The notes under the pieces: generated by a model
The model's input: the letters and a program-made list of their open reading frames with translations, nothing else
Databases searched by the model: none
What the model was told of the DNA's origin: nothing
Source of the DNA: JAKAQB01 sp027320105
Lineage (GTDB): Bacteria; Actinomycetota; Acidimicrobiia; Acidimicrobiales; Palsa-688
Direction of reading: 5' to 3'
DNA length: 61,439 nucleotides
Assembly: GCA_027320105.1 (NCBI GenBank)
Contig: DAHVMA010000008.1
Location: forward strand, 1-61,439
Shown here: positions 14,796-22,428 of the stretch, one piece after another
Layout: every line of letters starts with the position of its first letter
How positions within the stretch are numbered: position 1 is the first letter of the stretch
Position numbers and translations under genes: made by a program

Positions 14796-15584
14796 GTGGG
14801 TCCAGCGCTCCGCAGAACCGGTGTCGAGCGCGTGGAGCGGATCGCCCGAGAAGAGGACAGGCCCCTCCCACTCACCCCGCCGCTGCCGACGGTCCGGCTC
14901 CTCGCCTCGGCGGCACTGCTGCCCGCGTTGGTAGCGGGACTCGTGGCCGGCTTCGCCGGCGGCCCCATCGCCGGCCCCGTGGTCTTCGTCGCTGTGGCCC
15001 TGGCGGTGGTGGCCTGGGTGTGGCGCCAGTCGGCCCGTCCCGGGGCCATGGGCATCGCCGGCCGGCCCCCCGACCCGATCCGCGACGCCCGGCTGGTCAA
15101 CATCGTCGACGGTCTGTGCGCCCGCGCCGGCATCCGGATGCCCGACCTCCGGGTGGTGGACGCCGCCGGCCTCAACCTCGCCGCCGGGGGCCGGGACCCG
15201 GCCAGGGCGGCGCTGGTGGTGACCAGCGGGCTGCTCGACGAGCTGGGCCGGGTGGAGCTCGAGGGCGTCCTGGCGTGCGGCGTGATGGCCATCCGCCGGG
15301 GAGCGGTGGCCGGCCCGAGCATCGCCGCCGTCACCGGCATCAGCGTCAACGTCGCGGTGGGTGCCGGCCGCGACATCCTCCTCGACGCCGCAGCCGCCCG
15401 CCTCACGCGCTACCCGCCAGGCTTGCGGTCGGCGCTGGAGGGTCTGCTCCGCGGGAGCACCCGGGTGCCGGGTGTGCCCCGCCGGGCCGCCCACCTCTGG
15501 CTCGCCGACCCCCGCCCCGACGGGCGCCTGGCGGAGTACCGCCGCCCCCTCCCGGAGCGGATCGACGCGCTGAGCGAGCTGTAG
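14796..15584 (+). CDS. Zinc-site-less M48 (HtpX-like) peptidase homologue
   Basis: The predicted protein has 262 residues. Two transmembrane helices lie near residues 37-75. They are followed by a soluble domain with the order of M48 proteases: MPDLRVVDAAGLNLAAGG, ALVVTSGLLDELGRVELEGV, and at the end AARLTRYPPGLRSALEGLL, HLWLADPRPD and LPERIDALSEL. In active M48 enzymes the helix after ELEGV carries HExxH; here the aligned residues read ACGVMAIRR, so both histidines and the glutamate are gone. The later glutamate ligand is also lost. It is probably a membrane scaffold or regulator rather than a protease. Similar genes sit between pimA and pdxS in actinobacteria, from memory. Confidence 0.65.
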   Translation: MGPALRRTGVERVERIAREEDRPLPLTPPLPTVRLLASAALLPALVAGLVAGFAGGPIAGPVVFVAVALAVVAWVWRQSARPGAMGIAGRPPDPIRDARLVNIVDGLCARAGIRMPDLRVVDAAGLNLAAGGRDPARAALVVTSGLLDELGRVELEGVLACGVMAIRRGAVAGPSIAAVTGISVNVAVGAGRDILLDAAAARLTRYPPGLRSALEGLLRGSTRVPGVPRRAAHLWLADPRPDGRLAEYRRPLPERIDALSEL

Positions 15585-15590
15585 CCGCCG

Positions 15591-15596
15591 TACAAT
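15591..15596 (+). promoter_or_regulatory. -10 element (TACAAT) for leaderless pdxS
   Basis: TACAAT, close to the ideal -10, lies seven bases before the pdxS ATG with no ribosome site between, so the message should start at the AUG. Confidence 0.65.
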
Positions 15597-15603
15597 CCTT
15601 CCC

Positions 15604-16509
15604 ATGCCCGAACCTCTGGAGGAGCCCTCGCACCGCGTCACCGGCACGCCCCGGGTGAAGCGCGGCCTGGCGGAGATGTTGCGCAACGGAGTGATCATGG
15701 ACGTGGTCGACGCCGAGCAGGCCAAGATCGCCGAGGACGCCGGCGCCGTCGCGGTCATGGCGCTCGAGCGGGTCCCGGCTGACATCCGCCGCGACGGTGG
15801 CGTCGCCCGCATGAGCGACCCCGCATTGATCGAAGGCATCAAGGCGGCCGTGTCCATCCCGGTGATGGCCAAGGCCCGCATCGGCCACTTCGCCGAGGCG
15901 CAGATCCTCCAGACCCTCGGCGTCGACTACATCGACGAGAGCGAGGTGCTGACCCCGGCCGACGAGGCGCACCACATAGACAAGTGGCCGTTCACCGTGC
16001 CGTTCGTCTGCGGGGCCACCAACCTGGGCGAGGCCCTCCGGCGACTCGCCGAGGGCGCCGCCATGATCCGATCCAAGGGGGAGGCGGGCACCGGCGACAT
16101 CGTCCAGGCGGTCCGCCACCTGCGCTCCATCCGCGGCGACATGAAGAAGATCACCCAGGCGGACACGGCGGAGATCTACGCGTGGGCCAAGGAGCTGCGG
16201 GCGCCGGTGGACCTGGTGCGGGAGGTCGCCGGCACCGGCCGCCTTCCCGTGCCGCTCTTCTGCGCCGGCGGCATCGCCACCCCGGCAGACGCCTCCCTCG
16301 TGATGCAGCTCGGCGCCGAAGCGGTGTTCGTCGGCTCAGGCATCTTCAAGAGCTCCGATCCGGCCCGCTTCGCCAGGGCCATCGTCGAGGCAACCACCCA
16401 CTACGACGACCCGAAGATAGTGGCCAAGGTCAGCGCCGGCCTCGGGGAGGCCATGCGCGGCCAGGACGCGGCGTCGGTCGAGACCCGCCTCGCCGAGCGG
16501 GGCTGGTAG
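15604..16509 (+). CDS. pdxS: Pyridoxal 5'-phosphate synthase, PdxS subunit
   Basis: A 301-residue TIM-barrel synthase making PLP from ribose 5-phosphate, glyceraldehyde 3-phosphate and ammonia from PdxT. Key parts are visible: the aspartate of IMDVVDAEQAKIAEDAG, the Schiff-base lysine in SIPVMAKARIGHF near residue 89, the second lysine region IRSKGEAGTGDIVQAVRH, and the phosphate site AVFVGSGIFKSSDP. Length is normal. It is followed after a few bases by pdxT, its partner, so the two form an operon. Confidence 0.97.
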   Translation: MPEPLEEPSHRVTGTPRVKRGLAEMLRNGVIMDVVDAEQAKIAEDAGAVAVMALERVPADIRRDGGVARMSDPALIEGIKAAVSIPVMAKARIGHFAEAQILQTLGVDYIDESEVLTPADEAHHIDKWPFTVPFVCGATNLGEALRRLAEGAAMIRSKGEAGTGDIVQAVRHLRSIRGDMKKITQADTAEIYAWAKELRAPVDLVREVAGTGRLPVPLFCAGGIATPADASLVMQLGAEAVFVGSGIFKSSDPARFARAIVEATTHYDDPKIVAKVSAGLGEAMRGQDAASVETRLAERGW

Positions 16510-16516
16510 ACGAGGG

Positions 16517-17140
16517 TTGGTGGCGAGGTGCCGCCAGGTGGCACATCCCGGGGCCCCCGGCGTCCTGGCCCTCCAGGGCGACTGGCGCGAGCACCTGGCG
16601 ACCCTCGCTGACCTCGGGGTCGGGGGCGTCACCGTCCGCACGCCCGAGGAGCTCGAGAAGGTCGACTCCCTGATACTGCCGGGAGGGGAGTCGACCACGA
16701 TCTCGCTGCTGCTCGAGACCTCCGGCCTCCTCACCCCGCTGCGCGACCGGCTGGCGGCGGGGATGCCGGCGTTCGGCACCTGTGCCGGGATGATCCTCCT
16801 CGCCACCGAGGTGACCGACGGGCGCCCCGACCAGCACCACCTCGACGCCATGGACGTCGTCGTGCGGCGCAACGCCTTCGGGCGCCAGGTGGACTCCTTC
16901 GAGGCGGACCTCGACGTCTCCGGTGTCGATGGCGGACCCGTCCACGCCGTGTTCATCCGCGCGCCCGTCGTCGAGTCCGCCGGCGACGGGGTGGAGGTGC
17001 TGGCGACGGCGACCACGCCGGATGGTGTGACCCGGCCGGTGGTCTGCCGGCAGGGCAGGGTGCTGGTGGCAGCGTTCCACCCCGAGCTGTCGGGGGAGTG
17101 CCGCCTGCACCAGCTGTTCCTACATCAGGCTGCCGCCTGA
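16517..17140 (+). CDS. pdxT: Pyridoxal 5'-phosphate synthase, glutaminase subunit PdxT
   Basis: A class I glutamine amidotransferase that feeds ammonia to PdxS. The protein has about 200 residues with GVLALQGDWREH at the start, LILPGGESTTIS for oxyanion and glutamine contacts, the nucleophile in GTCAGMILLA near residue 92, VFIRAPVV, and the catalytic His/Glu in VAAFHPELSG. Starts TTG 16517, GTG 16520 and GTG 16538 are all in frame after GAGGG; homologues begin just before GVLALQGD, so the latest may be real. Confidence 0.95.
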   Translation: MVARCRQVAHPGAPGVLALQGDWREHLATLADLGVGGVTVRTPEELEKVDSLILPGGESTTISLLLETSGLLTPLRDRLAAGMPAFGTCAGMILLATEVTDGRPDQHHLDAMDVVVRRNAFGRQVDSFEADLDVSGVDGGPVHAVFIRAPVVESAGDGVEVLATATTPDGVTRPVVCRQGRVLVAAFHPELSGECRLHQLFLHQAAA

Positions 17141-17161
17141 GAGCGAGAGGAGAGTCCGAGG

Positions 17162-17932
17162 ATGTCCGGGCACAGCAAGTGGGCAACCATCAAGCACAAG
17201 AAGGGAGCCACCGACAAGGCGCGGGGGAAGCTGTTCGCCAAGCTGATCCGCCAGGTGGAGGTGGCGGCACGCGAGGGGGGAGGCGACCCGGACAGCAACC
17301 CGACGCTGCGCACCATGTTCCAAAAGGCGCGCGAGGCGTCGGTGCCGCTCGACACCATCGACCGCGCCATCAAGCGGGGGACCGGTGAGCTCGAGGGGGT
17401 CCGCTACGAGCAGATCTCCTACGAGGGCTACGCCCCGTGCGGGGTGGCGGTGATCGTCGAGGTGCTGACCGACAACCGCAACCGGACGGGGGCGGAGATC
17501 CGTTCGGCGTTCTCCAAGAACGGCGGCTCGATGGCAGAGCCCGGCGCCGTCTCCTGGCAGTTCGAGCGCAAGGGGGTGATCCTCGTCCCGAAGCGCCCGG
17601 CGGGACGGGCTCCGATCACCGAGGACGACCTCATGCTCGTGGTGGCCGACGCCGGCGCCGATGACATCAGCGACGCAGGGGAGGACACCTGGCATGTCAC
17701 GACGCCCCCGTCGGAGCTGAACGCCGTGCGCGCCGCCCTCGACGGGGCGGGCGTCCCGACCGAGTCCACCGAGCTGAGCATGGTCCCGACCACCGTCGTC
17801 GCATTGGAGAGCGAGGCGGACGCGAAGAAGGTCCTCCGCCTCATCGACCTGCTCGAGGACCACGACGACGTCCAGAACGTCTACGCCAACTTCGACATCC
17901 CCGACGCCCTGCTGGAGCTGGTCGATGCGTGA
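17162..17932 (+). CDS. YebC/PmpR family transcriptional regulator
   Basis: The predicted protein has 256 residues and opens with the family signature GHSKWATIKHKKGATDKARG. Further marks are NPTLRTMFQKARE, YEGYAPCGVAVIVEVLTDN and NGGSMAEPGAVSWQFERKG. YebC-type proteins bind DNA and, in recent work, ribosomes stalled at proline stretches. The ATG follows GAGAGGAGAG. It stands between pdxT and ruvC, a frequent context (yebC-ruvCAB) across bacteria. Confidence 0.92.
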   Translation: MSGHSKWATIKHKKGATDKARGKLFAKLIRQVEVAAREGGGDPDSNPTLRTMFQKAREASVPLDTIDRAIKRGTGELEGVRYEQISYEGYAPCGVAVIVEVLTDNRNRTGAEIRSAFSKNGGSMAEPGAVSWQFERKGVILVPKRPAGRAPITEDDLMLVVADAGADDISDAGEDTWHVTTPPSELNAVRAALDGAGVPTESTELSMVPTTVVALESEADAKKVLRLIDLLEDHDDVQNVYANFDIPDALLELVDA

Positions 17933-17970
17933 GCAGGCCGCGGGTCCACCGGCCGGCCCCGGCCGGCTGC

Positions 17971-17976
17971 TAGCGT
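17971..17976 (+). promoter_or_regulatory. -10 element (TAGCGT) for leaderless ruvC
   Basis: TAGCGT lies seven bases before the ruvC GTG and no Shine-Dalgarno is present. It would start the ruvCAB message at the start codon. Confidence 0.5.
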
Positions 17977-17983
17977 CGAACGG

Positions 17984-18487
17984 GTGTTCGCACTAGGCAT
18001 AGACCCAGGGCTGTCCCGGTGCGGTTACGGCGCCGTGCGCGACGTCGGCGGCCGCCTCGTCCTCGAGGCCTACGGTCATCTCTCCAGCCCACCGGGCGAC
18101 CCTCTCGCCGAGCGCCTGGCAGCGCTCCTCGACGACCTCGAGGCCCTGGTCGGCGACGTGAAGCCCGACGCCGTCGTCGTCGAGCGTGTGCTGTTCCAGG
18201 TCAACGCCCGGACAGCGATGTCGGTCGGGCAGGCGAGCGGGCTGGCGCTGGCGGTCGCAGCACGGGCCGGCTGCCCCGTCGCCCAGTACAGCCCCAACGA
18301 GGTGAAGCTCGCTGTCACCGGCGACGGGGGCGCCGACAAGGGGCAGGTCCAGCGGATGACCGCCTCCCTCCTCGGCCTGCCGGCCGTCGCCGGGCCGCCC
18401 GACCGGGCAGACGCGCTCGCCCTCGCCATCTGCCACCTGAGCGGCGCCCGGCTGCGCCGGGCCGCAGCGGCCGGGGCGGAGCGGTGA
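17984..18487 (+). CDS. ruvC: Holliday junction resolvase RuvC
   Basis: A 167-residue resolvase that cuts four-way junctions during recombinational repair. The acidic catalytic residues are in FALGIDPGLSRCGYG (Asp), VVVERVLFQVNARTAMSVGQ (Glu near 67), and the closing pair in PPDRADALALAICH. The NEVKLAVTGDGGADKGQVQ block is also typical. The stop overlaps the ruvA GTG by four bases. Confidence 0.96.
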   Translation: MFALGIDPGLSRCGYGAVRDVGGRLVLEAYGHLSSPPGDPLAERLAALLDDLEALVGDVKPDAVVVERVLFQVNARTAMSVGQASGLALAVAARAGCPVAQYSPNEVKLAVTGDGGADKGQVQRMTASLLGLPAVAGPPDRADALALAICHLSGARLRRAAAAGAER

Positions 18488-19092
18488 TCGGCTCGCTGCG
18501 CGGCGTCCTCGTCGACCGGTGCCGGCGCGGGGACCATGCCCTCGAGCTCCTCGTCGAAGCGGCCGGCGTCGGTTACCGGTTGGTCGCCCCCACCCGCGTC
18601 TACGCCGGCGACCCCGCCCTCGGCGCGGCGATCTTCCTGCACGTGCACACCCACGTGCGCGAGGACGCCCTCACGCTCTACGGCTTCCCGACCCGCGACG
18701 AGCGTGACTGCTTCGAGCAACTCATCGGAGCCCGGGGCGTCGGGCCCGCCGGCGCCGTCACGATGCTGTCGGTGCACAGCCCCTCGGCGCTGCGCCGGGC
18801 CGTTGCCGCCGGCGACGCCGACGCCCTCGTGCTCGTGCCCGGCATCGGCCCCAAGTCGGCGGGGCGTCTCCTCCCGGAGCTGCGCGCCCGGCTCGACCTC
18901 GACGCTGGCGTCGACATGGAGGTTCTCGGGGCAGGCGCCGTCCCCTCCGCCATCGGGGACCTGCGGGCCGCGCTCGCCAGCCTCGGCTACGGCGCCGAGG
19001 AGATCCGCCAGGTGCTCGCCGGGCTCCCCGAGGAGGGCCGCGTCGAGGACCTGCTCCGCCTCGCCTTGCGCGACCTGGCGGCCGCTCGTTGA
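18484..19092 (+). CDS. ruvA: Holliday junction branch-migration protein RuvA
   Basis: A 202-residue DNA-binding subunit that holds the junction and recruits RuvB. An OB-fold covers about residues 1-65, and THVREDALTLYGFPTRDE marks its end. Two helix-hairpin-helix motifs follow, GARGVGPAGAVTML and VPGIGPKSAGRLLPEL. The C-terminal RuvB-binding domain contains DLRAALASLGYGAEEI. The GTGA overlap with ruvC and TTGA overlap with ruvB show tight coupling. Confidence 0.95.
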   Translation: MIGSLRGVLVDRCRRGDHALELLVEAAGVGYRLVAPTRVYAGDPALGAAIFLHVHTHVREDALTLYGFPTRDERDCFEQLIGARGVGPAGAVTMLSVHSPSALRRAVAAGDADALVLVPGIGPKSAGRLLPELRARLDLDAGVDMEVLGAGAVPSAIGDLRAALASLGYGAEEIRQVLAGLPEEGRVEDLLRLALRDLAAAR

Positions 19093-20138
19093 GAGAGGAA
19101 GCCACCGCACGGGTAGTGACCCCGCTGGCCGACCCCCTCGAGTCGGCCGAGGAGCTGACGCTCCGACCGCGTCGTCTTTCGGAGTTCGTAGGACAACCCG
19201 AGCTCAAGGACCACCTCGGCATCGTCCTCGAGGCCGCTCGCCGGCGGGGCCAGCCCTCCGACCACGTCCTGCTCGCCGGCCCCCCCGGCCTCGGTAAGAC
19301 GTCGATGGCGGGGATCATCGCCAACGAGATGGGCGCCAGCCTCCGGGTCACCTCGGGGCCCGCCCTCGTGCGGGCCGGCGACCTGGCCGCCATCCTCACC
19401 AACCTCGTCGAGGGCGACGTGCTGTTCGTCGACGAGATCCACCGGCTCGGCCGGGCCGTGGAGGAGGTCCTCTACCCGGCCATGGAGGACTTCCAGCTGG
19501 ACATCGTCCTGGGCAAGGGCCCTTCAGCACGGACGATCCGCCTCGACCTCCCGCGCTTCACCCTCGTCGGAGCGACGACCCGCACCGGGCTGATCACCGG
19601 GCCGCTGCGCGACCGCTTCGGGTTCACCGCCCGGCTCGACTACTACTCGCACGCCGACCTGGAGGCGATCATCGCCCGTTCGGCTGCGATCCTCACCGTG
19701 CCCATCGAGGCGGACGGCGCCGCGGAGATCGCCCGGCGCAGCCGCGGCACGCCGAGGATCGGCAACCGCCTCTTGAAGCGGGTGCGCGACTTCGCCGAGG
19801 TCCGCGGCAACGGGCAGGTCACGAGGGCGGTGGCGGAGGAGGGCCTGCGCCTGTTCGGCGTGGACGACCTCGGCCTCGACAAGGTCGACCGTGCGATCCT
19901 CGAGACGGTCTGTGCCAAGTTCGGCGGCGGGCCGGTCGGCCGCTCGACGCTCGCCGTCAGCGTGGGCGAGCAGCCCGAGACCGTCGAGGAGGTGTACGAG
20001 CCGTTCCTCTTGCAACTCGGCCTTCTGATGCGGACCCCCAAGGGCCGGGTCGCCACCCCGGCGGCATGGCGGCACCTCGGCCTCTCGGCGCCGGCCAGCG
20101 CACCGGCGCCGCCGGCGCTGTTCGTCCCCGAGGACTGA
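19089..20138 (+). CDS. ruvB: Holliday junction helicase RuvB
   Basis: A 349-residue AAA+ motor driving branch migration with RuvA. Visible parts: LRPRRLSEFVGQPELKDHL; Walker A AGPPGLGKTSMA near residue 62; Walker B VLFVDEIHRL; sensor 1 LVGATTRTGLI; arginine finger LRDRFGFTARLDYY; and the winged-helix end with EPFLLQLGLLMRTPKGRVAT. The TTG start overlaps the ruvA stop as TTGA. Confidence 0.97.
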   Translation: MREEATARVVTPLADPLESAEELTLRPRRLSEFVGQPELKDHLGIVLEAARRRGQPSDHVLLAGPPGLGKTSMAGIIANEMGASLRVTSGPALVRAGDLAAILTNLVEGDVLFVDEIHRLGRAVEEVLYPAMEDFQLDIVLGKGPSARTIRLDLPRFTLVGATTRTGLITGPLRDRFGFTARLDYYSHADLEAIIARSAAILTVPIEADGAAEIARRSRGTPRIGNRLLKRVRDFAEVRGNGQVTRAVAEEGLRLFGVDDLGLDKVDRAILETVCAKFGGGPVGRSTLAVSVGEQPETVEEVYEPFLLQLGLLMRTPKGRVATPAAWRHLGLSAPASAPAPPALFVPED

Positions 20139-20188
20139 CCGGCGGCGCGCTGGTGACCAGTCGATCGCAGTGGCGACGCTCGCCTTGG

Positions 20189-20194
20189 TAAGGT
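20189..20194 (+). promoter_or_regulatory. Possible -10 element (TAAGGT) for yajC-secD-secF
   Basis: TAAGGT fits TANNNT; a start near 20201 leaves a short leader with AGGGA before the yajC ATG. No -35 is recognisable, so this is tentative. Confidence 0.35.
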
Positions 20195-20224
20195 CGCTCG
20201 GTCCCGTCCAGGGAGCCCTACCCC

Positions 20225-20833
20225 ATGCACATCCACCTCCTCACCGCGCTGGCCGTGCTGAGCACGGCCGCGACCACCAAGAAGCCCGCTGCCGGCGGCT
20301 CCTCGGCGTTCATCTTCCTCATCCTGATCGTGGTGGCGGTGTACTTCTTCTTCCTCCGCCCCCGCAGCCGGCGCGCCCGCCAGCAGCAGCAGTCCAAGTC
20401 CAACCTCCAGGTCGGCGACGAGGTCATCTCCGCGGGGGGCATCCTCGGGCGGATCACCGGCATCTCCGGTGACGAGATCGAGGTGGAGGTCGCTCCAGGC
20501 ACAACCCTCACGTTCTGGCGGCGGGCGGTGAGCCTTCGCTCGTCGGTCGCCGGTGCCCCGCAGCCTGTCGCCGACGCCTCGCCGGGTCCCGGCCACGGCA
20601 TCGACGACCGCTACGACGACGAGGCCGAGCCCGACGGCGCCCGCTACGACGTCGAGGACGACGACGGCGCCCGCTACGGCGTGGAGGAGGTCGGCGGCTG
20701 GCCGGCCGGCGGCGGCTCCGACGGGGCCGGCACCCCCGAGGGGACCACGGCCGCCCCCGTCGACGGCGGAGCCCCGCCGCCACCCCAGCCCTACCTCGAC
20801 CCCGAGCAGCCGCCTGCGGGTGAGGACCGCTGA
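20225..20833 (+). CDS. yajC: Preprotein translocase subunit YajC with long acidic tail
   Basis: The first 100 residues are YajC. One transmembrane helix is visible (SSAFIFLILIVVAVYFFFL), then RPRSRRARQQQQ and the signature LQVGDEVISAGGILGRITGI. YajC joins SecDF in the accessory Sec complex. The last 100 residues are low-complexity Asp/Glu/Gly/Pro with a repeated GARYxVE motif, much longer than standard YajC (about 110 residues). Its stop is two bases before secD. Confidence 0.88.
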   Translation: MHIHLLTALAVLSTAATTKKPAAGGSSAFIFLILIVVAVYFFFLRPRSRRARQQQQSKSNLQVGDEVISAGGILGRITGISGDEIEVEVAPGTTLTFWRRAVSLRSSVAGAPQPVADASPGPGHGIDDRYDDEAEPDGARYDVEDDDGARYGVEEVGGWPAGGGSDGAGTPEGTTAAPVDGGAPPPPQPYLDPEQPPAGEDR

Positions 20834-20835
20834 GG

Positions 20836-22428
20836 GTGGGCAAGCGCGGCCTGTGGGCCTCGCTGCTCGGGATCATCCTCCTCGCAGCGGTGGCCCTCGG
20901 CGGGACGTTCGTGGCGGGGCGGTCCGTCCTGCTCGGCCTCGACCTGCGCGGCGGTGTGTCAGTGGTGCTCAAGCCGGCGGGCCGCGTCAACGCGTCGATA
21001 CTCAACGAGGCCATCGCCATCATCGACCGGCGGGTCAACGGCCTCGGCGTCTCCAACTCGTCGGTGCAGCGCCAGGGCAACGAGATCGACATCGAGCTGC
21101 CCGGCGCCAAGAACTCCACGCAGGCGCTGGCGGTGATCGGCGCCACCGCCCAGCTCTACTTCCGCCCGGTGTACTGCACGATGCCGGCGTACGCCCCTGC
21201 GAAACCGACCGCCGCGAAGCCCGGCACGTCCAAGTCGGGCGCCGGGGGGCCGATCCCGGCCCGGCTGACCGCCTCCACCAAGGGCACGGCCTCCCCGAAG
21301 AGCTCCAGCGCCGCAGGCGGCGGGCTGTCGGCGACCACCTGCGGGGCCGCCAACGCGGCATCGATCCCCTCGACTTCCCCGGACGCCGACGTGCCCAACA
21401 AGACGGTGCTGCTGGTCTCCTCACCCAACATGGGCGTCGGCAACATCCGCTGGCTGCTCGGCCCGGCCACCAACCAGGCAGGGGTCGCCGGAGTGCTGTC
21501 CGGCCGGATCGTGAAGAGCGCCTCCGCCGTCGTCGACACCCAGACCAGCCAGAACGTCGTCCAGGTCACGCTGACGAGCAAGGGCCTCACCGAGTTCAAC
21601 AAGGTCGCCGCCGCCCGTAACGCCTCGTACAACCCGAGCACACCCAACAGCGAGCCGTTCTCGTCCCGTGAGGCAATCGAGCTCGACGGCGTCACCGAGT
21701 CCGCACCGACGATCCAGAGCCCCGTGTTCACCGGGCAGGTGCAGATCACCGGCCAGTTCACCCCCACCCAGGCGTCCAACCTCGCCACCGAGCTCAACTA
21801 CGGGTCGCTCCCGGTCCGCTTCAACCCCCAGACCGTCCAGACGGTGTCGGCCCAGATCGGCAACGCCTCGCTCGAGGCCGGGCTCCTCGCCGGCATCGGC
21901 GGCATCATCTTGGTCCTGCTCTACATGATCGCCTACTACCGGGCCCTCGGGCTGGTCGTCGTCCTCGGGCTCGGCGTCGCCGGCTCGCTGCTCTACTCCA
22001 TCCTCACCCAGCTGAGCTACACCGCCGGCCTGGCCCTCACGCTCGCGGGTGTCACCGGGATCATCGTGTCGATCGGCATCACGGTCGACTCCTACGTCGT
22101 GTACTTCGAACGGCTGAAGGACGAGGTCCGGTCGGGCAAGACGATCCGCTCGTCGGTCGAGGGAGGGTTCGCTCGGGCCTTCCGCACCGTCCTCACCGCC
22201 GACCTCGTCTCCTTCCTCGCTGCGCTGATCCTCTACCTGTTCACCGTCGGCAGCGTCCGGGGCTTCGCGTTCACGCTCGGCCTGTCGACGCTGCTGGACG
22301 TGTTCACCGCCTACTTCTTCATCCGCCCCATGGTGGTTCTGCTCGGGCGGCGGCGCTCCCTCAGCCGGGGCCGCTTCCTCGGCATCGCCCGGGGCCTCGG
22401 CGTCGGCGTGGCTGGGAGCGCGGCGTGA
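20836..22428 (+). CDS. secD: Protein translocase subunit SecD
   Basis: A 530-residue membrane subunit that uses proton motive force to pull exported proteins across. The first helix near residues 8-27 is followed by LLGLDLRGGVSVVLKP, the P1 periplasmic domain, and five more helices from about residue 340 with GLALTLAGVTGIIVSIGITV and VDSYVVYFERLKDE. Between about 115 and 185 a Lys/Ala/Ser/Thr/Gly-rich insert interrupts P1. The stop overlaps the secF start (GTGATG). Confidence 0.95.
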   Translation: MGKRGLWASLLGIILLAAVALGGTFVAGRSVLLGLDLRGGVSVVLKPAGRVNASILNEAIAIIDRRVNGLGVSNSSVQRQGNEIDIELPGAKNSTQALAVIGATAQLYFRPVYCTMPAYAPAKPTAAKPGTSKSGAGGPIPARLTASTKGTASPKSSSAAGGGLSATTCGAANAASIPSTSPDADVPNKTVLLVSSPNMGVGNIRWLLGPATNQAGVAGVLSGRIVKSASAVVDTQTSQNVVQVTLTSKGLTEFNKVAAARNASYNPSTPNSEPFSSREAIELDGVTESAPTIQSPVFTGQVQITGQFTPTQASNLATELNYGSLPVRFNPQTVQTVSAQIGNASLEAGLLAGIGGIILVLLYMIAYYRALGLVVVLGLGVAGSLLYSILTQLSYTAGLALTLAGVTGIIVSIGITVDSYVVYFERLKDEVRSGKTIRSSVEGGFARAFRTVLTADLVSFLAALILYLFTVGSVRGFAFTLGLSTLLDVFTAYFFIRPMVVLLGRRRSLSRGRFLGIARGLGVGVAGSAA

